A stretch of DNA of 64,000 nucleotides from Sialis fuliginosa (Eukaryota > Arthropoda > Insecta > Megaloptera > Sialidae), in assembly GCA_961205875.1 (NCBI GenBank), contig OY540819.1, positions 8,682,501-8,746,500 of the forward strand, given 5' to 3'. The notes under the pieces are model-generated. The model was not told the origin of the DNA, did not search any database, and was given only the letters and a program-made list of their open reading frames with translations. The position numbers were made by a program, and so were the translations under genes. Of this stretch, positions 10,546 to 25,500 are shown piece after piece; positions within the stretch are counted from its first letter, which is position 1, and each line of letters starts with the position of its first letter.

Positions 10546-13500
10546 CTAAAATAAATTGTTTGAAATTCGACCTGCCCTAACGTCAGTTATAACACCCCAT
10601 AGTTCTATAATGAAGTCGTCCGAAAACCCGAAATCTTCAAGTTCGGAGTTATCTATTGCTTCCGCGAAGTCCATGGAGTTGGTTTTGCCAGCAGATGTTT
10701 CCCAAATCAACGTTGCCAATTCTGAATCGTTTATTCCCATAAATGATTCCAGTAAGTTGTTTATTCTTTCTACTCCTAGTTCCATCGTGTCATCCTGAAA
10801 AATAAATTATTATTATTTTTGTGTTTCACAAAAATCCGTTCAGCGGTACATTATTCCGAGATTTTTTTTTGTATAATTGGGCTCCACTATAACTAAGAAA
10901 ATAGATTTTGATAGAAGTAAATATCCATTTTAATTATTTAATATGTAAATAATGAAATTCTTTTTGAATTCACTTTTGACGAGAGGTTTTATGAAATATA
11001 ATTTAATATTAATAATTAATATCTCTGGTATAAAATCACACAATCTGTGTATGTTTTAAATTAGGTACTTTTTAATAAACTACTTCTAAAAATAATCTGT
11101 TATCAGCAATGTTAATTTAGATAGTTAAATGTTAAATAAAAAACTCAAAGTACACAAATAGATGTATACAAACATTAATTAATTTAAAAATTACGTGTTA
11201 TCACAATTCACAATTTAAGATACTTATTTTTATATATATTTTTTTAGAAGAAAATATTTAAATTTTAGGTTTAAGTATTTTTACATGCTCTATATTTAAG
11301 AGTCTTTCAGTATATTTCCAACAAGCAGGTTTCTTGAGTGTGTAGCGGTTGACTACATATTTTCACCATCTTAATCTTACAAGAATTATGAGTGGAATAT
11401 AATGTTCTTAAAAAACACTTATGTTAATTATCATAACTAGAATATTATAAAGTAGTATATGGGCAAATCCACAGAACGTGGCCGCTTTTTGGGAACGGCA
11501 ATAGTGCGCGTGTGGGAATGTATATTACCCACCCATAAGTACACGAACTCAAAGTATACTTTATTGTGGATGTAAACATGGAGTTACAAGTCGATTGCTT
11601 GATTCATATAAAAACTGCAGCACAATTTGCATTGAAAAATCGGTTATTTTCACGTTTTCAGAATGGAACTTTAAAAAAAAGAAATTCATACCCCCGCAAT
11701 TTTCTCAGATTCAAACCAATGAATCTGAAATTTTTACTGGACATGTTTTTTTGGTACAATGAACCTTTTCCCGGAGTTTCAAAGGCGCACACCTCTTACA
11801 TTTTATATGCGCGATTGTTTTATCCAGCGAACGGCAATTTCAGCGTTTTTTATTTGGTTTATTTGCTGTAACTTTTGGAACATCCGAAACACACTCCTGA
11901 AATTGAGACCAATTATTCTTCTCTTTGTTACGAAGATTTTCAGACGACATAGAAGAGTGTGCGTTCAATGCTCCATTTTGAAGAAGCATTTGAGTATTTT
12001 AATTTAAAGCTAATGCGGCCACGTTCTGTGGATTTGCCCATATACATTTATATAAATATTTTTAGATTTTTAAGGTATCTATAATACAAGTTATTCAGAA
12101 AAATGTTCACGGAAAAAATATACTGTAATGATGTGTTTACACCAGAAAAATCAAAACAGCAACATCGTGTCTTTTTGACAAAAGTGCAATAAACCCTATG
12201 CATTTTTAAATACGATGTGTTTTCAAACACCGTGTTGCTGTTTTGTTTCTTTGGTCTAAACACGGCATAAGAATTACAATTTTTCTTGTCTATCCCGGAT
12301 AGTAAGCGAAAACATATAATATTTTACTCTCTGAAACTGTAATAATATAATTTTAATTTGTAATGTAATATAATATTCAATATAAATTGATAGATAAACT
12401 GCAAACATTATAGCCTAAAATTATATTATTACCTTTTCAGACAGTAAAATATTATAAACTGTAATTTTTACAGTATATTTTTTTTCGTGTTGAGTTTTAT
12501 TTGTTTTTTATGGAACTTAAATATATAAGTATTAGTTTAAACAATTTAAAAAATATATATTTATTGGCATTTTTGTCAATACAGCCAGTAAGTTCTATTT
12601 ATCTAATAGATTCTATCCCACACCTGACTAGGATTACTTGAAGGAAAGGGAGTTGCTTGGGGCGATCAAGGCTGGCGACATTCACGAGGCCCGGGGATAA
12701 CGGGGAATTTACTATGTTTAATTTTAGGTTCTGAAATACTTAATGATTAGTTATTTACTCATTATCAAATGGTGGCATCTTTCAGTTACCCTTTAATATT
12801 ACAATTTTTGCTGTCTTATTCTTACTGGCTGTTACAGTTTAAACAATTAGTAAATAAATAATTGTGTTTTATTTATTTTGAATATCAGTCATTAAAACTT
12901 TTGTAATTTGCATTTATTTATCAAAAATATTTATTTTCATGTGTACTAGTTACAACAAAAGTCGAAAAACATTTTTCATGCATATTTCAAAAAATATATT
13001 TTTAAAACAAGTGTAGGTATATTATATTTTTATTACCTTTTGTGCAATTTCTGCGTTACCATTAGCCTTAAATCTTAACGTTTCTTTCCCACTACCGTAA
13101 CTCTGTTTTTTACCACCTCGCATTCCACGCGGGTCTCCTCGGGGACCGATAGAACCGAAACCATTCTTCATAGGTTCAACCAATCGAATCGTGAACAGAG
13201 TATCTTTAGGAATCTCTTTAAGCATTTTGGCTACTTCGAAGTGTCTTCTTCCTACTACATTTATTCCGTTTAGTTTTTCAATATGGTCACCAACCTGCAA
13301 ATATTGAATTTTTGAAATTTATTTATAAAACGTAAAAATATGAAGAAATTATTAACATTTATCAATGCTGATTCAGCAAAAATATGTTTATTTAAGGAAG
13401 TATCAGCTACTATCTCTTAAGCAATTAGGAATCCACTGACTTTGTTCCGGGGTTGAGGGGAATTTCGGGATGCAGGGGAGAATATTCTGAATGAAAACAC

Positions 13501-16500
13501 ACAATGGGACGAAAATATTTTGAACAATTTGACCAATATTATGTATTTATTTACCTCAATATGTCCTATTCGTTCAATAATTGAACCTTCTTTAATTCTT
13601 TTTACAAATGAATATCCAGCTCCGTTATCTGTTATCGTAAGACCTAATGAATCTTCATTTTTGATTATTTCAATTTCCTTTGGTCGACCTGCAACAATAA
13701 AAATTACTTATAATTTCATTAGTAAAGTTTACTAACTTAAGAAATTATATACATTTTACGCATTTTTTCCCAATGTATCATTCCCATACCGTGTTTACCC
13801 CCCACCTCCTCAAAAAAAAAACAGTAAATGATACAATGATAACAAAACTTTACATTTTTAAATTCGACTTGATTTAAAAACATCGTGTTGTTTTAAAATT
13901 TTGTAATGTTTTATCTTTTGGTGTAAACAATAATGCATAAAAATAAGCACTTAAAAAAAACTCCGTACTATACATTATTTCTAAATCCAATTATTTTTAC
14001 AAACAAAAATAATGTTTAAATTTTCATCCGAATTCACTACGGCATATAAAGTCATAAATTTTTTTAACCGTAATAAATATATCCACCTTGAAATTGACAG
14101 GGATAATGATAGAGAACACTTTAAGCAATATATGCGATTTTATTCGCCCCCCCCCCCCCCAATCTTAAATAAATGTATCAATGCATTTAAAAAAGATATT
14201 AAAAAATGATAAGGTCTTAAAAAGTACATTACAGTCAATTTAAGTAAAATATTTACATAAACACAGTAAATGCATTAACTTTTTATTTTATTGTTAAATA
14301 GACGATTAATTGTAAGTAAACAAAGCATTTTTCCATGTAAAACGTTAAATGCAAAGAGGTTCTTGTAATTGAGAAACTAAACAATTTCTTGTACTCATAA
14401 AATTTTCAGAAATACATAAAAAAACATGCCCTCTAGACTTTTGTGCCAACTATAATTTACTTTTAATGCCCGTCTCACGTGATGTATAAAAAATATTTAG
14501 TAGCAAATTTCTATCGGAAATACGTAGTAAATAGTTAAAATATTTTAAATTTTATAATTGCGTTTAATAGGCTCATCTTTAATAAATGTTACCTAGACCT
14601 ACTATGATTATCTAAATAAGATTACACGCATTACATCTTTAAATAGGTATGTACGTGATATGTATGTATATATTTATTTACGCATTTAAGTATACAGTGG
14701 CGTCTAAAAAATTTAAATCTGAGAAATAAATTTAATAAATATTTTTTTTAATATAGTGTTTCTAGAACTTATTCTGTCGTGGAACCCTTGCACGTTTTTT
14801 CAAAAATTGTGGAACCCTAATCATATAACAAACAACAGACAAAAACTATGGTTATGAATTATCAAATAAAAATCCACTAATTATAAAAAATGTAAGAGTA
14901 TTTAGGACTCTTATGTTGATATTATTGCTACTGAAAACTCTTACAATTTTTATGGTTAGAGAATTTGTATTTGGTCACTGTAACCTTTAGATTAGGAAAG
15001 ACTATGGATATATAACAACTAATGCTAGTCCGTATATGAAACTGTTACCAAAATTTGACGGCGGTCATCTTTTCTTTGTCAAACACTTCATGAAATTTCA
15101 AGAAAACTGTCAGATAGGTTTGACCCCTCTCCTCCTGTTGTGACGTCATACAAGTTTCAAAACAATAAGTAGGTACTCAAAATCAACGAAAAAAAAACAA
15201 AAGAAATATTCTTTCATTGTCCTAATTTTATTTATATAAAACTTCTTCGTTTATTAATAAAAACTATATGAAATTTGATATTTTCTTCATCGGTCTCGAA
15301 TTACTAACAAGATAGTAATTTTTCCTCAAATTTTTGCTCTAAGAATTCATATAAATTTTTTTTTAGATGTGACGTCACGAAGCTTGTGACTCCTGCCCCC
15401 TTTTGTCAAACTTTGTATACCCCCCCCCCCCCCATCTCACTCAACGTGTGACGTAATTTATGAATGGCCCATAGTACCGGACATTATTTTAATAAGTGAG
15501 ACCGCCACTGTCAAAAAGAGATTAACTAAAGGCAGTTTGACAAGCTGCGTTGTCTTCGCCTTGGGCCATCACAAACATTAGACATCTTTTTGTTAGCGCA
15601 AAACGAGATTCCCTGCAGTTAAAATTCCATAGCCTACCTTTCCTGTGCGCAAATATGAAATCGTCCAATCCTATTTGCCCACCGAGGAGTTTTTTCATGT
15701 CGATTTTGTGCGTGTTCAATGTACAAAACAGAATCTGTAACAAAAGAAAACCGTCATTGTATTATGTACAGATAAGCTGTAATCCTTTTAATCAGTTTTG
15801 TCAGCGAACTGATAGCATGTGAAAAACATTTGTTTTATCAATAAATGAGATAACTAGAAATTCCTTTTAGATAATATAATTTGTATTAATATAGTGGTTA
15901 ATTTAAATACTTAATAAAATGTGTGATTAAATTATTAAAGAATATATGTATACAGTAAAAGCTCCTTATTCGCGCTTCCTTCATTCGCGTTTTCACTATT
16001 CGCGGATTAAAAAAATGCGACCCAATTCCTATATTCGCGGTTAAAGATTTCTTTATTCGCGGATCATATCAGTACATACATAATAATGAAAAGGAAAATT
16101 GATCCGTCTATGGAACGAAGTCTTATTTTTAAGAGGCAAATTGCTAATGCCACTGCTGAATATCAGTCTGAATTGAAGGAGCTTTTAAAAACTGCCAAGC
16201 AAGAAAAAATTACAAAATTCTTTAAACCATTGCCTAAGACTGAAGATAATAATTAATCAATATGGTCAAAAACTTCAATTAAATTGATTTTTTTATATTG
16301 TATTTGTTTATTTATTTTGTCACCTAAGAACGTATCCCCTATAATCCCATATAAATTACCATTCCGTATATAATACCCCACGAATAAAGAGCTTTTACTG
16401 TACCTACATATTTTTTACAAGAGTAAGTATGATACCCTATCTATATTAATATCATAATGAAATTTCTTGCAAGCAAAATCAAATTCTAATTTTTCACATG

Positions 16501-19500
16501 GTATTTCCAGTAGGGTTGTCAATTTAATTATGTTATCTATGAATTGTAGCAAAAGAAAGCAGTTTTATAGATAGCATAACTAAGGTTACACACGAGACAA
16601 GACGAACTAAAACTTAGAAAAGTCTCGTCTTATCTCGGAGCTTTTCTGGCTGACTCGATTTTATAACCGACAATGTCTATATTTAAACGATCTAATCTCG
16701 TCAAAATGCATGTAACATTATACATTCAAACATTCTTTTCATTCAAACATATGATAAATATTGTTTACATTGTATATTACGTCATCAATGAGCCTAGAAT
16801 TCGTTTAAATAATATGTATTGACAATTTCTTGAAGCTGAGAATCTTAATAAGAATCTTGATGACGCTATATATAATGTTGATATTGCATGGTATGTTTAT
16901 TTGTCTATTCTCGTCATTTAATACGGTACTATCTTAGTCTTGTCTTCTTGTCTAAGTTGTTTAAGTCTCGTCTTTCCAAAATTTATATTTGTCTCACTGT
17001 GTTTGCAATTTAATTAAATATGTCCATATTGTCCATAGCAACGAGGATGGTATAAAAACAATAAATTATTATAATTTTTAAACCAATTCTATTATTTTTT
17101 TGGAGGATAATATAAAAAAGAACAGTTATTTCCTAATTACCTACAAAATAAAACTTTTACAGAATATTTTAGATTGTATTTAATTGAAATTCTATATTTT
17201 AAAAATTAATTGCAAATCTGTATAATACTGAAAGGTATTATTATTAAATCAACAAAAAAAATATTACTAATTAATAGCACTAACTAACCGTAAAAGTATT
17301 ATTATTTTATAAGTAAAATGCAGTTTTATTTAAATAAATACATAAGTGAATGCGAAATATACTTTCGCTTCATTTGTATTAAAAAGGAGCTTGTTTTTTT
17401 TATATGGTGATTTCAGGTCATCCGTTCGTTGTATTTTTTGTTCGTGTGACATTAAAATTGATTTTCGAAAATATTTATTTTAACCTTAATCCGCACAGAT
17501 TATAGAAAACATACATCAAATTACATGTATAATTTCTATATTAAAATTAAAAAATAATATACTTCATATTTACATTATTTATTGTTTTGATAGTGGACAC
17601 TGTTATGCACTGATGTACAAATGGTTGTACCTCATAAAATGTATATCATTTACATTATTATACATTTATTACTATTGCTCTGGAATCCCGAGAAAATTCA
17701 TAACGATTTGACACCTAGAAGATAGCATTAACTTAGCTTTTGCTCTCATGAAAATTCTTTATAATACCCGACATATGTAATTCACATATAATTCAGATTA
17801 GCAGGGCTGTAACTAGAAGCTCTGGGGCCCCGGGGCAGCACGTAATCGAGGGGCTCTTATTATATGTAAAATATAAAAATTGAAGATAGATATATTACTA
17901 CTTCAATCCATGATTTTACGTTTGTTACTAAATTCAGTGACATTTTTTTTGTTCCTCAATCTTGCCGACCCCAATTTTTACGTTGCTACGGGAGTGGGGG
18001 GGGGGGGTACTGCCCCACCTGCCTCGGTGGTAGTTACGGGCCTGCAGATTAATCTTAAAATTACCGTTGTTTTACGTATTAAAATTTGAAATCATAATAA
18101 TTAATCGCTTATTAGTTCTAGTGTTTCAAGTAAAGTACATATATTAAAAATATGGTCTATTTATAAATATTTTTATTTTTTCATTATAATTGACACCAAA
18201 TATTAAACTTGTAACTACTACCACATTGTGTTATAATAATTGTATTTGAGTTAGGTCGTGAGTATTCGTGAGAAAATACAAATAATGCATTGTCATGCGT
18301 TGCAGTTGGTACATAAAGATTAATATGTGCAAATAAACGATGAAAAGGAAGTAGAATAGGATGTAGTCAAAATATGACCTTCTAGTATTCTATATACATA
18401 ATGCATATGTATATGAAAATTAATAAATTCAGTGAATTTGGTAGATTAACAATAATTACCATACCTATTTTGTAAGTACATATATATTGAATATTTATAG
18501 AGGGACAAAATCACTTTCAAGAAGAATGTACTAATCACCATCATAGGTATTTAATGTTGACTAATCAATTATTTATGAAAAACATATTTTATGGGTGATA
18601 AATATAAAAACATATTAACAGGACCAGTATACACATATGTTTGATATGTACCTATATATTTGAATCTTACAGCATCTTCCTACAAGATGTCAATGACTCT
18701 ATATGCCCATGTGGGCTTGTATACAGTAACGAAATTATATGAATTAATTCTTAGAACCCACGAGGTGAGTTGTGCAGCATCATTGATATGCGAGCACGGA
18801 TCTGGATTTCAGAATAAAAATTACTGCTTTCTGATTGATTACTAGGTACATATAATAAAATATCGGTATGGAGAACCATACATGACTTCCATGTTCTTTC
18901 TATCTTTTTAAATAATTTTTAAATATACATTTTTTTAAATATTTTATTTATATAACCTACTACTATGAATATACATATCGTAATACATTAAAAAACATAT
19001 ATACTTACAACGGTTACAGCTCTTTTTGTAATTTTGCAATTTGTATATAAATATTAGTTTTCTAATGTTAAAAACATAATTCACATTCGTAGAAAAACTA
19101 ATTTGACAATTTGAATTTAGTTGCATTTGTTTCCAAGGCAACATGAATTAATGACGTATTAGTATTTAAAATTCAAATTTTAAGTGTGTTTTTCATCCCT
19201 TTAATGGCTGTTTAGGCACGTACAAATAATAAATGTCCCTTAGATTCAATTGAACTGCAAATGTACCAAATCTTATCAAAATTAGTGAGATAATACTCGC
19301 AATATTCATTTTTTTGACGAAAAAAGTTACAAAATTTCGAATATTTCCAAAACCCCTTATCCGATTAGCACCAAAATCAATAGGTCTGGAGTACTCACTG
19401 AGACAAATATTTTCCCCAAAAATAATTCAGATCGGTGCATTTTTACAGTAGTTATCGTGAACGAAAAAAAAATCTACATCCTGACAGACAGACACACAGA

Positions 19501-22500
19501 CACACAGACACACAGACACACGCACAGCAGCCATGCGGAAATTAACTTTTCTTTACGTTTTGAAGTTAGTACAATCAGAATTTGTCATTTTCTCAGACAC
19601 GATTTTTCGATGGTATTACAATACTTCCATTTCTTTCAGAACATGGAAGTAAAAACAACATATGTATTTAGATCTAGGGATTTCCTATTGTTAAATAAGG
19701 TACTAACACCAGTCTTGGATATGACCCCAGTATTAATTAATTAAATGTACTGAATTAGAAATATTTTTGTTGATATTTGATTATATTAAACTGTCTTACA
19801 GCGTGATTTGATGACAATCGGCCAATAGGTGTCAAAATGGTGGACATTTAAACCAATTATTAGTACAATTTATTTATTAATTATTATATGTATTATCACA
19901 GCAACTGCTTTACATTGTTTCAAATTTGACGATTCTTTCTTTTATATATTTTGTGTCGTAGTACTTATCATTTAGTAATCATTAGCAAGTGTCCATCACA
20001 GCGTGCTCATTATATATAAATAAAAGGCTATAATTAAAAAAACAAACTACATTTGCGGACTTTGGTAATTAACTTGATTAAATAAAGTCTTACTTGTTTT
20101 ATTAGTTGCATGAGTTCATGAGAATTACAGAAAAGAAGGCCGTTAATCACAAAAATAGTAAATCTTGCTCTTATAGCAGCCATAACTGGTGCCAGTACCT
20201 TATAGCACTGCAAAATTTAGTTTGCTCAAATTGTTTATGTGTTTTCATGAAAGTTTTTCATTTTGAATTATTCACACAATCAATTTTATTACAAATTTTC
20301 TTCATTATAATATTATTTTATTCAATTAAATTATAATTAAGGAAGTATTCTCTATTTATGTATGTTTTTTTAATGATAATATAGTATTTCAGTTTCTCTT
20401 GAAAGCGTTATAGGTACAGTAGGCAAATTAGAAAATTGCTTAGAGCCATGAGTTAAAGGGGGAGGGCCCTGAACAGAGACAATTTCACATATATTTTTTT
20501 GCTAAACATTTTCAATTTATTTATTTATTCTTTGTATTAAATGGGGCTAGTGGTATAGCTACAGATCGCTGCGCCCCCCGCAAAAATTGACCCCCACCCT
20601 TTTAAACTTATATCACTGGTTAAATAGATGTAAGAAAGAAATAATTGAAAAATTATTAGTGGTTGAAGAAATTGAATCTACTCACATAATATATACATAC
20701 ACGTGCAGTGGGGCCGGAACCAATTTTTCTAGGGGGAGGGCAGTACGAATCTTAAAAATTAAGCTTAACTTTACTTGGCGTTCTTAAAAAATATTGAAAA
20801 AATTTAGTGATTTCTTAATTTTGGAGTTGAGTGTACAAAAACAGATTTTTATAATTGCACGTCATTTAAAAAGCGTCCAAAAAACAGGATAAAATTATTT
20901 TTTTTTTGGCGCTACTGTAGATGTGCATATATTTTAATCTTCGATCAATAGGATAAAGTAAAAAAATAGTTACGATGTCAGTTACAACTAGGGTTTGCAA
21001 TCCCGCAATGCGGGATCCCGCATTCCCGCGGGATCCCGCACGTTTTGGAGATCTGCGGATCCCGCACTGAAAATGCGGGATCCGCGCGGAATTTTTTGAA
21101 CATTAAATTTGTAGGTCGCGTGCGTTTTGAATACTTTTAAAGCGTAAATATGAATAAAAAAGGTAACAATTTTGAAAAAAAATATTAAGGTTGAGATGAC
21201 TGAATATGAAACTAGTGAAGTATATTATATCTCTTGTTCACGATTAGTTAAGTGGTTACACTGAGTGCGACTCAGGCGACGAAAGAAGCTCGAACAGCCC
21301 CCAGATTACAAAAAAAACATAAAAAATACAAAATACAAAATACAAAAATTTAGAAGAAGAATAGCAGATTAAATGAAAGTTAACCATAAAAATTTAATAC
21401 ACAAAATTCGATCTACACGATATTTTTTTAACAGTATTATCCCTAAAATACAACCGTAAATAATGATATTTAGTGGTTTAGTTTTACGTGACATACCGTA
21501 TATACCTACTAGAGTGTTTTTTAAAAATTTTTTTTTTTTTTAATTTTTTCGATCCCGCTAGCCTATGTTTTAGCTTTGGATCAAAAGTTAATTGTCCCAA
21601 AATTTCAGACTCATAGATCAAACCTGTGGACGGCGCAAACCGATTAACATGGGAAAAATTACTTTTTTACTTATGCGTGAATATCTCGTTGAAAAATTTA
21701 TTTATTTTAATTTATTACAGCAGCATATCATAGAGAATTAAATTTCTTACAAAAAAGATCCCAAGTGCTCAAATCATAGATCGAATATTTTTAAAGATAT
21801 GTTCGTTTAAGCATTATCATAAAAAGTAATTGGATTTATGAATTGAACACTTAATTCCCTACAAAATATTCCCCTGAGAAATTTTCAAAAAAAAATTGTT
21901 TTCAACGAGATATTCACGCGTAAGTAAAAAAGTAATTTTTCCCATGTTAATCAAATGGGAAAAAGACTCGGTTTGCGCCATTCACAGGTTTGATCTATGA
22001 GTCTGAACTTTTGATCCAAATCTTAAAAAAACATAGGCCTGCGGGATCGAAGAAATAAAAATTAAAAAAATTAAAAAAACACCCTAGTATATACCGGCGC
22101 GGCGCGGTGCAACGTAAAAGGTGACCTACGTATAAAACAAGGGCTAATTTATACGCAATCAAGAAGTTAAAAAAAATTGAAATGAATAATCGAACAAAAA
22201 GACAAAAGTAGTTAGTAGCATCTTGTCCTTGTACCTAACATATTAGACAACCTCCTATTTACAGGTGTATTTTATGGATTTTTCATCGGTCTATACAATA
22301 CGAGTTACGTTTACGTATCATATGTTACCACTATGAAAATATTTTTCATTAGTTAATTGTCATGTTAACTAAATAATAGTAACTTTAAATATGAATAACA
22401 AAATTTTTGGAAAAACTGCGGGATCCCGCGGAATCCCGCGGGATTTGAAAATTTCCCGCAAAAATCCCGCGGGAAAAAAAAGTCTGCGGGATTGCAAACC

Positions 22501-25500
22501 CTAGTTACAACAGTCTATGCACAAGAAACGGACTTGTTGAACTGGAAGTAATGATAATTACCTACTAAATAGGAAAAGCGGTAGAAAGTTGTAATATCCC
22601 TGTGTTAGTGACATTCACACTAACGCGGATTTCACTAGTTCTAGTTAAAGTCTAGACAAGTTCTAGTGTAGGGCTCATAGCGGAAATATTTTATTATTTT
22701 TTTTATATCCGCTGTATTGGCAATGCTATCCAGATAGATTTTTATATAGGTATAATAGGTCATAACCAACAATTCGATTTTTATACAAATCAATCGACAC
22801 AAATTTTTAATAAGAATTCTAGGTTTAAAAAAAATATATTTAACATTTTAACGTGCATCGAAATTTATTCAGAGGACAGTGCATTACATTTTAAAATTAA
22901 CACTATATTTAATGTCTTTGTTTTGTTTATTTATACATAAATATTTTTATGACGTTTAATGGGATCAAAAGTAGGGCCAACTGTCTTATTTCAATTAAAA
23001 ATGAAAAATCGATTTACTAAAGAAAATGAAATTTGATTCAATATAGAATTATCTACCTATTTTATCTTATCTCTCAAGACCAAAAATTTTATATAGATAC
23101 TTTAATTATAAATATAATATGTAGCTATATTCAATACATAATAAGTGTGTATATGTTTTTATATGTCTTCTGGATGTCCTCGTAGAATTTGTATTTAAAA
23201 AAAATCTAATAGATTTTTCGGGATACAAAGTAGCCTATGTCCGTCCTCAGAATACAAGCTATCTCCCTGCCAAATGTCATCAAGATCGGTTTGGCGGTTT
23301 AGCCGTGAAAAAGTAACAAGCAGACAGACATAATTATTTTCACATTTATAATGTTAGTATGGATAGTAATAAGAAAAACTTTAGTTAATTCTAGTAGAAT
23401 TTGGCTATCAAATTGGGGCATACTAAAAATTAGTTACTTTATAAGTTTCAGACTGTATAAAATATGTATATAAACGTAGGTAATAAGTATAACAATAAGT
23501 ATAATAACGTAATCTCATTTTGAATTGAAATATTTATGAAACAATAGGCCATTAATAATTATTATGAAAACACTAATCACCAATGTTGTTGAAATATACC
23601 AGTATATTTGAATTTAGTTTCTTGTATATTTTGTCAAATAAAAACAATCTTTTTGATGTTTCCCCAAACAGCGCTATTGTTTATAAACTTACAGCAATAA
23701 TAACATACAATAATTTCAGTTTTTATTATGATCGATTTTATTTTTAAACCCCAACCAAAAAAAGGGATTATGTATTTCGAACATACATATGTAGGTACAT
23801 TTGTTTGTTCGTACAATTAAATGAATTAACCGATTTCTTGCTTTTTTTTGTTTTGTTACGTTTTCACCATAGTTAGATTTTTGTTTTAGAATCCCCATGT
23901 TAATAAGTTTTTTTTGTTAGAAGGTAGGTGTTTTTTCCCCAGTCCCTTCAAAAACGTACTAACGAAGTTCCACTATATGAAAGTGGATTTCCTTAGTTAA
24001 GATATTCGCATTATTATTTGATTTAAATTTAAAAAAATAGAAAACAATATATTACAATATTCTTCAAATATTTTATGTATCGATGATTGACTTCCCCTCT
24101 TACGCAAGGTATTAGTCAAATCACATATTCTTACATCCAGTATTATTCATAGAACATGTTGTATATACTCTATAAAATATTCTCACCACATATGTGTGAT
24201 ATAATAAAAATATTCTACTTGTAAATTTTTATTATGTCTATTAAATAATTATATAGAAATATAAAATACTGTTCATGGATCTATGTATGTACCGACTTCC
24301 TGGCTGATTTTTTTTATAAATACGTTTTAATTATTTATAATTATTGTATATAAACTCAAATTAAATGTGATAAAATATTTAAGTTAATTTAAATTTATTT
24401 AACCAGAACAGTTGATTTAAAATCGTTTTATTTTGTTGCAATTTAGGTCGTTTAACTTCATCAGACATTTTTTTTATTTCACGGTTAATTTGTTTCATTT
24501 GTTTCGAGCTGTTTCGGTTTCTAATAAAATAGAAGTGGATATTTTATTTGAAATAAAATTATTGAATATTTATTATATTACAATAGCTGTTAGGAACAGG
24601 CGCAAATCTAGGTTTACAATTTGGGGAGGGGGGGTTCATGGACAAAAAAGTTCTTTTAATGTATTTAATAAGTATTTTTCTATTTAATTTGCTTAATTTT
24701 CTGAGATTTGGGGAGGGGGTCATGTCCCACATGATCACCCCTCTGGATCCGCGCTTGGTTAGGAATGTATAAGTGTGAATATAACATTTAAAAATTCAAG
24801 CTCGTTCTATATTGATAAGATGAACATAATCAATTAAATAATTGGAATATTTTCTTATTGTTTTAATTGAGTTTATTTTAAAATTCGTTATCACAAAGGA
24901 CGTATTATAGAATTTTAAGTTTTATTAAATACAATAAGTATTGTTCGTTAATCTTTCCTTTTTTATGCAATTATTTTATTAGAAAATATTGATACGTGCC
25001 TGATTTTCTAAATCGATTTTTTGTTATAATATATACGTTAAAAATGACTTTGTATCCAAAATTAAATGTTTGTATCCAAACAATCAAACAATAAACGATC
25101 GCTACTAGAATTTCAGAAAGAAAGATTCTGTAAAGGAAGATATATTGTACTACATAAAATTTGTAAAGATTTTTCTTACAGAACATTTTTCACCTGACGC
25201 ATTTTTCTTGAAATATTTTGAAAAAAAGGATACCATCCCATATCTTTCACAAGATTTTGATAATTTTTATATACATAGTGCCTTCTATATTAGCCAGACC
25301 TTACTAACAAACCAAGTTTCATTAATAATATATTGACGTGAAATGTTCCATACATTGATATGTGTATATATTATATCATTTAACGAGCAGATACTTGACG
25401 TGTGCTATTGCTACTACACATGTACACATACAATAGCAAGTACATATGTTACACTTGTTACTGTAGCAGTGACATTACATACACACACACACACAGAGTG

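Noticed and set aside
11566-12007. Plus-strand open frames of 101 and 82 codons
   Set aside because: They lie within the TIR element. The minus strand of its right part gives the more protein-like reading, so these are treated as shadows.
19457-19744. 95-codon open frame
   Set aside because: It reads through a CAGACACA microsatellite and into a family A MITE end, so it is not a gene.
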